Positions 1-7,427 of a stretch of DNA of 49,815 nucleotides are shown here, piece after piece. Position 1 is the first letter of the stretch, and each line of letters opens with the position of its first letter. Origin of the DNA: Microcoleus sp. bin38.metabat.b11b12b14.051 (GTDB taxonomy: Bacteria; Cyanobacteriota; Cyanobacteriia; Cyanobacteriales; Microcoleaceae); the NCBI RefSeq assembly GCF_013299165.1, contig NZ_JAAFKD010000041.1:1-49815 (forward strand), written 5' to 3'. Made by a program: the position numbers and the translations under genes. Below the pieces are notes generated by a model, which saw nothing but the letters and a program-made list of their open reading frames with translations, made no database searches and was not told the origin of the DNA.

Positions 1-67
1 CCAGTTCTTCACGGCTTAACTGCTCAACTTCCATTTTTAGTGCTAATAACTCTGCTTTTTCACTCAT
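1..67 (-). CDS. Partial small protein, possibly NblA-like
   Basis: The first 22 codons of a minus-strand gene run off the left edge. They begin at an ATG at 65-67 and read MSEKAELLALKMEVEQLSRE and on. The pattern of an amphipathic segment followed by a V-E-Q-L-S-R-E-E core resembles the start of NblA, the phycobilisome degradation adaptor that some cyanophages also carry. This rests on one short motif and the C-terminal half is not visible, so it could equally be an unrelated small helical protein. It lies upstream of, and in the same direction as, no other visible gene; the neighbouring helicase ends 169 bases to the right. Confidence 0.4.
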   Translation of the reverse strand, partial: MSEKAELLALKMEVEQLSREEL

Positions 68-235
68 CTGACTACATTACCATATTTCTCGGCTCTGGAT
101 GAACTTTTTTTGACCTGAATCCTTACGGATTGTCGGTGCCACAAAAATATAAGTCGCCTAGTTGACGGCAATCTTTTCTTGCGCCGTCACATACTGGACA
201 ATTGCCCTTTAAGTATGTAAAATTAGACATAAGTT

Positions 236-1861
236 TTATATCTCTCTAAGTTTGGGCTTGCTGGTTGCAGTGGGCCTGAATCTTTTTTGCTCAGGCGCGT
301 CTAAATTTTCGATTAAGTCCTTGAAAATTGGAGTCTTGCTCCAGTGATCGGGGCTGTCAAACAATTCGCCTGATTGCGCTTCTTGCCATTTGATAAATGC
401 CCATCCGGTTTTGTATTCAAGCTTGCTAGCCAAATACCTCCAGTCGCCAAGTGATAGGGCTTTAATGTCGAATCCAGGGTTGATGCTCGGCAGTTCTCGT
501 AGCCGGAAAACTACCCATCCTGGTTTTCGTTGGAACCGCTCTTGTTGTTCGATTAGTGAGTCGATAATTGCTTGATGTAAGCCATTAACTTCTAGGTCAA
601 CTTCACCTTCAGCCTCGTTGGCATCTAGTGACTTTGTGGGTGGGGTTCCGCCTGTGCCGATTTCAAATTCATGCTGAGCCAAGCAATTTGGACAGATGCA
701 AAACTTGGTTTCCATCTCGTGACCGAGTGGCTTGAATACGTGACCGCAATCATCACAGTTGATGTGAAGAAAGCGCTTTGCTGATTCTTGTAGTGGAATC
801 GGATTTAAGCTCCAGTCTCTGTCGTCATCTGGTAAGCCCAACAGTTGCCAGTTCTTCGTGTGATCTATGATGGTTGCTGAGCTTTTCTTTTCAGAAGTTC
901 GCAGCGATCGCCCTACCATTTGCAGCCACATACTCAGCGATTTTGTGGGCCGCACAATCTGTACTGCCTCAATGCTGGGGAGGTCGAATCCTTCAGAAAT
1001 AATTCCGCAGTTTGTCAACACCAAAATTTCGCCGCTGGCAAACTGCTCTAGAATCTCCTTTCGCTGTTGGCTTGGTGTTTGTCCGTCGAGATGTTCGGCC
1101 GCTATCCCTTCAGCTTTAAAAGCATCTTTATATTGGATCGAACGGGCAATGTCTACAGCAAAAATAATTGTTTTTTGACCTTCCGCCCGTCGCTGCCATT
1201 CCGTTACAACGTCGATCGGCTCGATTTGACTCGCAACTGATTCCGCGAGTTGACCAACGTTAAAATCGCCACCAGTTGATTTGACTTTGGTGGTGTTCGC
1301 TATCTTGGCGGCTTGAAATAATTTGTAACTAGACAGGTAGTTCTGGTCAATTAAATCCTTGGTTGATGGGCCGGATATCAGACTGTCAAAAAGCCATTTG
1401 AACCCCTGACCATCAATCCGGTGGGGTGTGGCGGTGCAGCCCAAGATGTAGGCTTCGGGATAGCGTGCCATCAATTGGGTGTAAGTTTTTGAGGATGCGT
1501 GGTGAGCTTCATCCACGATTACCAGCCCTGCTTCTGGGGTGTGCTTGCGCCGAATTAGAGACTGGATGCTGGCAATTTGTAGCTCGTATTGGGATTGGTA
1601 CGGATAGCCAGATTTGATGATGCCCGCTGGCAGGCCGGTCACGGCCTCCAGTTTTTCTTTAGCTTGCAGCAGCAATTCTTCTTTGTGGGCGAGTACGAGC
1701 ACGCCCATGCCCTTTTGTACAAATTGGCGCGCTAAGTGGGCAAAGACTACGGTTTTGCCGCCGCCGGTTGCCAGTTGTAGCATGATGCGGCGGTTGGTTT
1801 GCCAGCTACTGAAAATTTGCTCAATGAGTTCTACTTGATAGTCTCTGAGGTTGTATCTCAT
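236..1861 (-). CDS. SF2 DEAH-type helicase with zinc ribbon
   Basis: This 541-residue superfamily 2 helicase is of the phage/restriction type (ResIII-like DEXDc plus HELICc). Walker A is ATGGGKT (31-37), motif II is DEAH (117-120), motif III is TATPHR (143-148) and motif VI is VGRSLR (about 316-321). All are intact, so ATP-driven duplex unwinding or translocation is likely. A Cys cluster follows (C369, C372, C388, C390, C393), which looks like a zinc ribbon after the motor, and then an unassigned tail of about 140 residues. Its start overlaps the stop of the small gene at 1861-2067 as ATGA, so the two are translationally coupled. Probable role: replication or recombination of the mobile element. 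Confidence 0.88.
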   Translation of the reverse strand: MRYNLRDYQVELIEQIFSSWQTNRRIMLQLATGGGKTVVFAHLARQFVQKGMGVLVLAHKEELLLQAKEKLEAVTGLPAGIIKSGYPYQSQYELQIASIQSLIRRKHTPEAGLVIVDEAHHASSKTYTQLMARYPEAYILGCTATPHRIDGQGFKWLFDSLISGPSTKDLIDQNYLSSYKLFQAAKIANTTKVKSTGGDFNVGQLAESVASQIEPIDVVTEWQRRAEGQKTIIFAVDIARSIQYKDAFKAEGIAAEHLDGQTPSQQRKEILEQFASGEILVLTNCGIISEGFDLPSIEAVQIVRPTKSLSMWLQMVGRSLRTSEKKSSATIIDHTKNWQLLGLPDDDRDWSLNPIPLQESAKRFLHINCDDCGHVFKPLGHEMETKFCICPNCLAQHEFEIGTGGTPPTKSLDANEAEGEVDLEVNGLHQAIIDSLIEQQERFQRKPGWVVFRLRELPSINPGFDIKALSLGDWRYLASKLEYKTGWAFIKWQEAQSGELFDSPDHWSKTPIFKDLIENLDAPEQKRFRPTATSKPKLREI

Positions 1862-2067
1862 CAGGCGTCCTCACCGAATTCACTGGACTTCACTTTTTTG
1901 TAAGCCTGCCTGCCTGAGCTTTTTCTGTACTCTGCGCTGCTTACCACTTGCAGGTATCTTGAGGCAATTCTCTGTCCCTGGCGCTTTGGATATAGATGTA
2001 AGAATCGGCGGACTTGCGTGCGGTAGGGTTCGGGAATTTCGCTGATTTTGATGGTTGTTCGTGTCAT
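1861..2067 (-). CDS. Small basic protein, 68 aa
   Basis: I chose the internal ATG at 2065-2067 (MTRTTIKISEIPEPYRTQVR) because the longer reading frame upstream has low-complexity sequence unlike a protein. The product is basic in the middle (RRFLHLYPKRQGQRIASR), has no membrane segment and may bind nucleic acid; no family is recognised. Its TGA overlaps the helicase ATG by four bases, so it is probably co-translated with the SF2 helicase. Confidence 0.55.
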   Translation of the reverse strand: MTRTTIKISEIPEPYRTQVRRFLHLYPKRQGQRIASRYLQVVSSAEYRKSSGRQAYKKVKSSEFGEDA

Positions 2068-2221
2068 CTGCGATCGCCTCCTCTCTTTGGCGGCATTTCT
2101 GTTGGTTGTTGCTGGGTATGGAGTACAGGAAGCATCGAGGAGGAAAAAAGTAGGAGCATGATGAGGGCTGTTTTCATAATCAGTAATGAGTCCGCAGGTG
2201 CGGACTTTGCGATCGCAGAAA

Positions 2222-2626
2222 TTACTCAATTAATGTGGAGGGGGCGTATCGGTCGCTAAGTTGCACTGGGGGGAAATGACCGTCATCGTCATCCTCATCC
2301 TCGTCCTCAGACCCCAACTCCCAATCATCAGTCAGGATGTCAACCGCAAGATCGACTTTGGCTTGCGGACTGAGATGTTTTAGCAGGTCGATCGCAGCAT
2401 TGAGGCGATCGTCATAATCATTTTTTGGAGTAATCACGCATAAATTTTCGGATTCAGGGGCGATCGTGGCGTGAGCATTCAAGCTCAGCGCCATTTTTTC
2501 GTGCCAGCCCATGCCGGAGACAAACATTGCAATTTGCAGAAGGATGTGAGAATCCTGTTGGCTAATCCGCTTCATGTCTTTGCCTAGGTCTTGGTCATCA
2601 ATGTCGGGCAGTATCAGGTTTGTCAT
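2222..2626 (-). CDS. Hypothetical acidic protein, 134 aa
   Basis: No family is recognised. The N-terminal two thirds look helical. The C-terminus carries a run of Asp/Glu (ELGSEDEDEDDDDG, about residues 103-116), giving a strongly acidic tail like those of DNA-mimic or partner-binding proteins. A GGAG Shine-Dalgarno sequence precedes the ATG. It heads the leftward group with the small basic protein and the helicase, and is divergent from the XRE regulator at 2789. The acidic tail echoes the acidic repeat in the element's 537-residue protein, but I see no sequence relation between them. Confidence 0.6.
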   Translation of the reverse strand: MTNLILPDIDDQDLGKDMKRISQQDSHILLQIAMFVSGMGWHEKMALSLNAHATIAPESENLCVITPKNDYDDRLNAAIDLLKHLSPQAKVDLAVDILTDDWELGSEDEDEDDDDGHFPPVQLSDRYAPSTLIE

Positions 2627-2744
2627 TTCTGGACTCCGGGCAATTTGTAAGTGGACTTTGAAACGAGTAGGAACGAAAATTGAGGGGTAGCCAGACCCAG
2701 AGGCTCAAATTCAGGGTCGGCTACTGTTGTTACTCACGGAGAAT

Positions 2745-2788
2745 CTAGCGTTTAAGCCCTTGCGCTTATCCGCAAGTTTTACTATAAT
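2745..2788 (+). promoter_or_regulatory. Promoter with operator dyad, copy 1
   Basis: A sigma-70-type promoter has -35 TTGCGC (2760-2765), a 17-base spacer and -10 TATAAT (2783-2788). The dyad CTTGCG-N6-CGCAAG (2759-2776) overlaps the -35 and spacer, the usual place for a repressor operator. The block from CTAGCG (2745) to the end of the dyad is repeated with one change at 4472-4503. The XRE protein encoded immediately downstream is the obvious candidate repressor. Confidence 0.7.
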
Positions 2789-3058
2789 ATGACAGATAAC
2801 GAAAAAAAACAAGGAACGCCTGTAACGCCTGTGTGGATTCGGAAACGATCTGGTTTAACTCAAAGACAAGCTTCTGATCTAATAGGAGTAAGGGAATCTA
2901 CTATTAGCGAGTGGGAGCGTGGTGTTTCTTCCCCAAGTGTCCTTTTGTTGCCTAAAATTATGAATACTTACCAATGCACGGCAGATGAGGTTATTAAAGC
3001 TTTTGAGAATCTTCACAAGCAAAAGCAGCAACAAGCTCAGCTTGTTGCTAGTAATTAA
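2789..3058 (+). CDS. XRE-family HTH regulator
   Basis: This is an 89-residue Cro/C1-type helix-turn-helix protein. The HTH covers about residues 17-70, with the recognisable core SGLTQRQASDLIGVRESTIS followed by EWERG. A short Gln-rich tail follows. It probably acts as the element's repressor or switch, binding the dyad in its own promoter and the matching one at 4472-4516. The start is uncertain: the ATG at 2789 abuts the TATAAT, so a transcript from that promoter would begin inside the frame. A GTG at 2831 (residue 15, just before the HTH) preceded by AAGGA at 2811-2815 is an alternative, though its spacing of 15 bases is long. Confidence 0.8.
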   Translation: MTDNEKKQGTPVTPVWIRKRSGLTQRQASDLIGVRESTISEWERGVSSPSVLLLPKIMNTYQCTADEVIKAFENLHKQKQQQAQLVASN

Positions 3059-3128
3059 ACTGTTATTGTAAATTTTTGGTTTTGGTAGTAAAACTGGTGG
3101 TTTTATGTTGGTGTAACGACTGCTAGTT

Positions 3129-4370
3129 TTACTTGTCTGAGTTCTGTAGGCGCTTTTCAGCATCTTTTTGGTAAGATGCTAATTTGTATTTTTTGAACAA
3201 GTTGACCGCTTGCTGGAAGTCAGTCTTAGCTTTTTCTTTCTGTCCTATTCTTTCATGAGCATCGCCACGGTTTAGGTGTGCTATGGCGTCATTCGGTGGA
3301 AGGATACCAATCTTAATCGTGCTGTCAAAACAGTTGATTGCCTGCTCAAACTGCCCCAGTCTTGCGTAGCTACTACCAATCTTGAAGTTAGATTCTGCTG
3401 ATTTCTGCAAGAGCGTTTGATTCTCTTTCTTGAAACCCTCGACACCTTCTCCGCGCCAGCTATGCCAAATAGCGGAAACTTCCATATCTTCTGCGCTGCC
3501 ATCTGCGATCGCCTCATTTAGTATGGCTGCTGCTGATTCGTTGTATTTTCGGATAGCTTCTTTGTGCTTCCCCGCAATTGCTAGCTTGTCTGCTGCTGCT
3601 TCTAGAGCACCGGAAGCTTCAGTAATTTCTCGTCCCTGGCTTTCCGTCAGGGCATCTGCATAGCAAGTTTTCTTGTATTTTTCATCGATCGTTTGAATTT
3701 GTGGAGTAGGAATAGTAACTCCAGGTTTATTTTTATTTGGCGTTTGGCGTAACTTGTTAAGAGCTAGCTGTTCGTACTGGGGAAGCTTGTGCTTTTTAAA
3801 TAAGTCTGCGGATTTTTGATAATCTTGTCGTGCATTTTCTCCACCACCTATCTGAGCATAAGAATTGCCACGACTCATATAAGCGTTGGCGTCATTGGGA
3901 GCTTCTATTCTCTGGTTTAATGCCTCAGTGAAGCAACCGATCGCTGCTTGATGCTGTCCGGTTTGAGCAAAAACACTGCCAACTTTGAAGAGGAATTCTG
4001 ATGTCTCCGGCGAGCGATTTACTTCCATAGCTGCGCTGAGGTCTCCATTTGTCCATGCTCTGCCAACTCCACGTCCTAACTCTTTAAAATAAAGTGAGTG
4101 TGCTTCACTGTATTTGTTTAAAGCCTCCTGTCCTTTGCCTGATAGCCCTAGGATGTCTGCCTCGGCTTCTACCTTTTTTGAGGACTCGTGTTTTCTAATT
4201 TGTTCAATAGGAAGGTTGGGAAGAGATCCCAGGCAGTCCGGGATAGTTGAAGAGCTGGGACTGGGGCTAGCTTCACTTGAAGTCGTCGAAACTAAAGTTG
4301 GAACTAACGCGCAGCTATGGCAGGCTAAAAGCGCGCTTGCCAATATCGCTGTCTTGATAAAGTTTTGCAT
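3129..4370 (-). CDS. TPR-repeat lipoprotein
   Basis: This is a 413-residue predicted lipoprotein: basic start, hydrophobic segment (8-16) and lipobox LLAC with Cys17. A Ser/Pro-rich linker follows, then two homologous halves. Each half ends in tetratricopeptide-like units (GQHQAAIGCFTEAL near 150 and GQFEQAINCFDSTI near 343) followed by a matching FKKHKLPQYEQ / FKKYKLASYQK segment, so the gene arose by internal duplication. A GGAGAGA ribosome-binding site precedes the ATG. It should lie outside the cytoplasmic membrane and act as a protein-binding scaffold. It sits between the two operator-bearing promoters but on the opposite strand, which suggests cargo of the element, perhaps altering the cell surface. 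Confidence 0.75.
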   Translation of the reverse strand: MQNFIKTAILASALLACHSCALVPTLVSTTSSEASPSPSSSTIPDCLGSLPNLPIEQIRKHESSKKVEAEADILGLSGKGQEALNKYSEAHSLYFKELGRGVGRAWTNGDLSAAMEVNRSPETSEFLFKVGSVFAQTGQHQAAIGCFTEALNQRIEAPNDANAYMSRGNSYAQIGGGENARQDYQKSADLFKKHKLPQYEQLALNKLRQTPNKNKPGVTIPTPQIQTIDEKYKKTCYADALTESQGREITEASGALEAAADKLAIAGKHKEAIRKYNESAAAILNEAIADGSAEDMEVSAIWHSWRGEGVEGFKKENQTLLQKSAESNFKIGSSYARLGQFEQAINCFDSTIKIGILPPNDAIAHLNRGDAHERIGQKEKAKTDFQQAVNLFKKYKLASYQKDAEKRLQNSDK

Positions 4371-4471
4371 GAGTTTGATCTCTCCGAGTAAAGCGACAAC
4401 GAGATTTTCTCAGGGTTTGCCGCTCCAGTCAGTGTCTGGTGTCACTCATTGGCATTGATGATGGTCTTCAA

Positions 4472-4516
4472 CTAGCGCTTAAGCCCTTGCGCTTATCCGC
4501 AAGCTAATGATATACT
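4472..4516 (+). promoter_or_regulatory. Promoter with operator dyad, copy 2
   Basis: The promoter has -35 TTGCGC (4487-4492), an 18-base spacer and -10 TATACT (4511-4516). The same dyad CTTGCG-N6-CGCAAG (4486-4503) occupies the same position as in copy 1. It faces the 4625 gene and the rightward replication genes beyond it, with a leader of roughly 100 bases. Shared control by the XRE protein at 2789 is inferred. Confidence 0.7.
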
Positions 4517-4624
4517 CAGTCCATAGCCGAATCAAGCGACCCCAAAGCCTCACGAGAGATAGCAGCCTCGTCAACCAAAGACCTGCCAGGGGAAGCGTCG
4601 GCAGAGTACAACCACAAAACAGAG

Positions 4625-6238
4625 ATGACCAACATCACCTTTACCGACGATCCTCGCACTATCTGCGAGGCACTGAATAGTTTTGAGCATCGCTTCAACT
4701 TCGCAACTGCCGAGATGAGCCGATGCGTCCAAACAGCTTCTCAAGCCTTGATCGACTTTTCGATCCAGGAACTGAAGCAAATGACCGATTCTCTCGCCGA
4801 GAACTTGGGAATTTCACAGGGTTTGCCCCGCCGAAATAGCAAAATCTCCCTTGCCCGCTGGGTGTCTGAGGTGTTGTTGAATGCGATTAGCGTGGAGGAT
4901 GCAGTAGTTGCCGAAAGCGTCGCTGAACCTGTGGCGACAGAGACCGATGAGCGTAAGGCTTATTTTGCTTCTCCAGACACAGAGTGGATTGCTTCTTACC
5001 CTGCCCCCGAAGAAGATTCAGATTGGCATGAATCTAACCCTTGCTCCCTGGATTTAGCCATTATCGTGATATCTGCAGGAACTCTAGCTTTTGACTCTGA
5101 CGATGACTCTGACGATGACTCTGACGATGACTCTGACGATGACTCTGACGATGACGACTATCCCCGTGATACCCGTACATTAGTAGAGATTAAAAATGAG
5201 TGCTTGAACAATGGGCATTGCAAGCATCAGGAGGGGGGATATCCTTGGATTATCAAGGTAGCTAAGGATGAGATTTTGAAATCGGAACCAATGGTTTATG
5301 GAGCAGTTACTGAGAGTGCCGCCGAATCTGCTGTAGAAATTGAAAACGCAGTGCCAGAAAATTACATCCAAATCGGAGCGATTTGTGAAACTGATCTAAC
5401 TAGCGATTCTAATAAGCTTTGGCTTAAGGAGCGTCGCCTCCAGGACTCCGAAGCTCAGATCAAAGGCCGCAGCCTCAGCGACTACACAGACTGTTTTGTC
5501 CAAATCGTCGCTTTGCACACGTTTCTGGATTGTGAAAGCCGACTCACTTCCGTCAAAATTCGTGTTGTTAACTCAGTTGAGGTTTTTCACATCAATCAAA
5601 TTCTAGATTTTAAGTCCACTAACTCGATTGTGTTAAATCAAGAATTTCTGGACGGGCTAGACTCCGATGACACCCAAAAATTGAATTCTTTGTGCGATCG
5701 CATCTTGGTCAATCCCAGCGATTCGCCGACTTGTCAGGAGCAAATCATTTATCGGGTTAAACGCAACTCTGACGGCTCCCAAGAAATTAAATTGCCGGAA
5801 CCATTGGTTCCGGTTGAACCTGAAATCCTGCCTGTCGAGCCAAAACCAGTATTTGAGATTGCTCTTTTAGGTGATAATTCGTTCACCAGGCATCGGGTCT
5901 CACAAACTCCGCCTTACTTGATAACTCAAGAAGGTAATTTGTTTAACGCCACTGGTGCTAAGCAAACTTCCCCGACAATTGTCATTCATTACGTTCAGTT
6001 GCTTGCCGAACACCTCTCGAATATTCAAGAAGGCTTGCTCGGCACTGACATTCAACTTTTTTCGGCCAACTTATCGGTTGCGAGCCATAACATCAATGGT
6101 GTTCCGCCTCTTTATCTGATTACTCAAGAAGGTGGTGTTTATCAGCGAATGCGCCGGGAGTTGATTAAGCAGAATTCCGTTGTTAAATACCACCAGCTTG
6201 TCTCTGAATACCTCTCGAATATTGAGGTCGTAAAATGA
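4625..6238 (+). CDS. Hypothetical protein with Asp-Ser repeat, 537 aa
   Basis: No family is recognised. The N-terminal 100 residues look helical. An acidic (DDDS)n tract follows at about 157-178, encoded by five exact 12-bp units. A middle region contains a possible beta-rich part. The C-terminus has two related copies of a motif, PPYLITQEG about 430-438 and LYLITQEGG about 498-506, each followed after a gap by QLLAEHLSNI or QLVSEYLSNI, so this region is an internal duplication. It is the first gene behind the second operator-bearing promoter and overlaps the next gene by four bases. Its position suggests an early or regulatory role, but the sequence does not reveal the function. Confidence 0.65.
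   Translation: MTNITFTDDPRTICEALNSFEHRFNFATAEMSRCVQTASQALIDFSIQELKQMTDSLAENLGISQGLPRRNSKISLARWVSEVLLNAISVEDAVVAESVAEPVATETDERKAYFASPDTEWIASYPAPEEDSDWHESNPCSLDLAIIVISAGTLAFDSDDDSDDDSDDDSDDDSDDDDYPRDTRTLVEIKNECLNNGHCKHQEGGYPWIIKVAKDEILKSEPMVYGAVTESAAESAVEIENAVPENYIQIGAICETDLTSDSNKLWLKERRLQDSEAQIKGRSLSDYTDCFVQIVALHTFLDCESRLTSVKIRVVNSVEVFHINQILDFKSTNSIVLNQEFLDGLDSDDTQKLNSLCDRILVNPSDSPTCQEQIIYRVKRNSDGSQEIKLPEPLVPVEPEILPVEPKPVFEIALLGDNSFTRHRVSQTPPYLITQEGNLFNATGAKQTSPTIVIHYVQLLAEHLSNIQEGLLGTDIQLFSANLSVASHNINGVPPLYLITQEGGVYQRMRRELIKQNSVVKYHQLVSEYLSNIEVVK
5093..5152 (+). repeat. Five 12-bp tandem units in coding DNA
   Basis: GACTCTGACGAT is repeated five times without change, followed by one partial unit. 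It encodes the acidic DSDD tract of the 537-residue protein. Identical units imply recent expansion or slippage, so copy number may vary between strains. Confidence 0.9.
5797..5811. repeat. Element palindrome GGAACCAWTGGTTCC, copy 1
   Basis: A perfect 15-bp palindrome around a central T, here extended to 19 bp by flanking CCGG/CCGG half sites. It lies inside the 537-residue gene and is translated as part of PEPLVPVEP. It is one of five copies, all in the element. Confidence 0.85.
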
Positions 6239-6438
6239 CTAAGGCTCCCAAGCTCTACTCTTGCTCTCAGGCAGTCCGAAAAGTTCAGATGTTAGTGCCG
6301 AAAAAAAAGCGGCACATCTTGATTCTGGACACGATGACAGATTTTATGTATGTGACCTTTACCCCTCCCGGAACCTATGCCGGCAAGCTCACGCAAGATG
6401 AAATCAATCAAGTCGCCGAAAAGTTAAACAGCTTCTAA
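6235..6438 (+). CDS. Small hypothetical protein, 67 aa
   Basis: Its ATG overlaps the stop of the 537-residue gene (ATGA), so it is probably translationally coupled. The product is basic at the start (VRKVQMLVPKKKRHILILD), has a short central beta-like stretch and an amphipathic helix at the end (DEINQVAEKLNSF). No family is recognised. A GC-rich hairpin follows about 30 bases downstream, so the transcription unit may end here. Confidence 0.6.
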   Translation: MTKAPKLYSCSQAVRKVQMLVPKKKRHILILDTMTDFMYVTFTPPGTYAGKLTQDEINQVAEKLNSF

Positions 6439-6467
6439 AAGTTCACGAAGTTTCACACTATCCGCAT

Positions 6468-6507
6468 ATCCCGCAAACTCTAGGTCTTCTGCTTAGACGG
6501 GATTTTT
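6468..6507 (+). terminator. Possible terminator after the 4625-6438 unit
   Basis: ATCCCG (6468-6473) pairs with CGGGAT (6498-6503) across a long loop and runs into TTTTT. The stem is short, so this is a weak prediction. Confidence 0.35.
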
Positions 6508-6541
6508 GCGGTCAAAATTCACAAATTACGAGGTTTTCAGC

Positions 6542-6898
6542 ATGGCCTTAAGCATTGACGAAATAGCAGCAGCAATTCAAGAATTGGGAGTAAAAGACGA
6601 GCCATTGACACGGATTGAGACCATGCAACTGTTGTGCAACATGGCTGAAACCCTGAGAGCTATCAAAGTCTCCCCAGCATTCTTGGAGTTGACAGAACAC
6701 GAGGAATTCTTTACGGATAATGACTTGTTCATCGGCGACGCAATTCAGGCTCTTGATGAAATTTTGGACGGCGCGAAGAGAGCAGACTTTATCATTGGCA
6801 AAGATTTTTACGATTGGGGAGGACAAGCTTGCCCAGATGGAGTATCCCCAGATTTCATTAGTGGCTACAACTCTGCACGACTAGAAGCATCAAATTAA
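6542..6898 (+). CDS. Hypothetical protein, 118 aa
   Basis: I chose the ATG at 6542 (MALSIDEIAAAIQELG) because AGG at 6531-6533 is well spaced and a longer TTG start at 6506 adds an implausible segment. The product is mostly helical and acidic. The C-terminal part DFYDWGGQACPDGVSPDFISGYNS looks like a structured loop. No family is recognised. It stands between two hairpins, so it may be a separate transcription unit within the early region. Confidence 0.55.
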   Translation: MALSIDEIAAAIQELGVKDEPLTRIETMQLLCNMAETLRAIKVSPAFLELTEHEEFFTDNDLFIGDAIQALDEILDGAKRADFIIGKDFYDWGGQACPDGVSPDFISGYNSARLEASN

Positions 6899-6908
6899 AG
6901 CGCGTATT

Positions 6909-6936
6909 GGCGGCTCGCTACCGCCTTTCTTAGTTT
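6909..6936 (+). terminator. Rho-independent-like terminator
   Basis: GGCGG (6909-6913), a 7-base loop, CCGCC (6921-6925), then TTTCTTAGTTT. It lies between the 118-residue gene and the winged-helix gene. Confidence 0.5.
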
Positions 6937-6941
6937 CAATC

Positions 6942-7403
6942 ATGCCAAAACCAGAAGAAAATACGCTACCAACGCTGCCACCTTTGCCAGTTGTCCATTC
7001 AGACCTTGATGAGTATGGTCTAGATCCTTATGAGTTCCGCATTTACGCCCACGTGGTTCGCAGGACAGGGGGAAAACTCACAGGTGAGTGTTTCGCTAAA
7101 CTCAAAAAAACTTCAGAAATATGTCATATGAGCGTTAGAAAGGCTCAATATTCTTTTTCTGTTCTTTGCAAGGCAGGATTGCTTACAAAAGAGAGTAGAC
7201 CAGGAAGATCGGATATTTATAAGCTGACACCTAAAAGTGATTGGCTGCCTAGAGAGTCTCTTTTAGAGATTAGAAAGAATGTCAAAGGTTTGACTTTTAA
7301 AGAGACCGACGATTTTGCCGATAATCCAGAAGTGGAAGAAGTGAAAAAGCCACGCCCTAAAACCAAAAAAACAAGCAACCGTTTTGATTGGTTGCCTGAC
7401 TGA
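6942..7403 (+). CDS. Winged-helix replication-type protein
   Basis: This 153-residue protein has a winged-helix domain (about 22-100) of the HTH_36 / phage replication protein O type: DPYEFRIYAHVVRRTGG, then a recognition region around CHMSVRKAQYSFSVLCKAG and a wing SRPGRSDIYKLTP. The C-terminus is Lys-rich and probably disordered. Such proteins in phages and plasmids bind the origin or recruit the replicative helicase. The next two genes, a RecT annealing protein and a UvrD-like helicase, support a replication role. Which origin it binds is unknown. Confidence 0.65.
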   Translation: MPKPEENTLPTLPPLPVVHSDLDEYGLDPYEFRIYAHVVRRTGGKLTGECFAKLKKTSEICHMSVRKAQYSFSVLCKAGLLTKESRPGRSDIYKLTPKSDWLPRESLLEIRKNVKGLTFKETDDFADNPEVEEVKKPRPKTKKTSNRFDWLPD

Positions 7404-7427
7404 TGATGTTTAACAAACAACTTAATT

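Noticed and set aside
2879..3163. Minus-strand frame opposite the XRE gene
   Set aside because: It overlaps a clear HTH gene almost fully and shows no domain.
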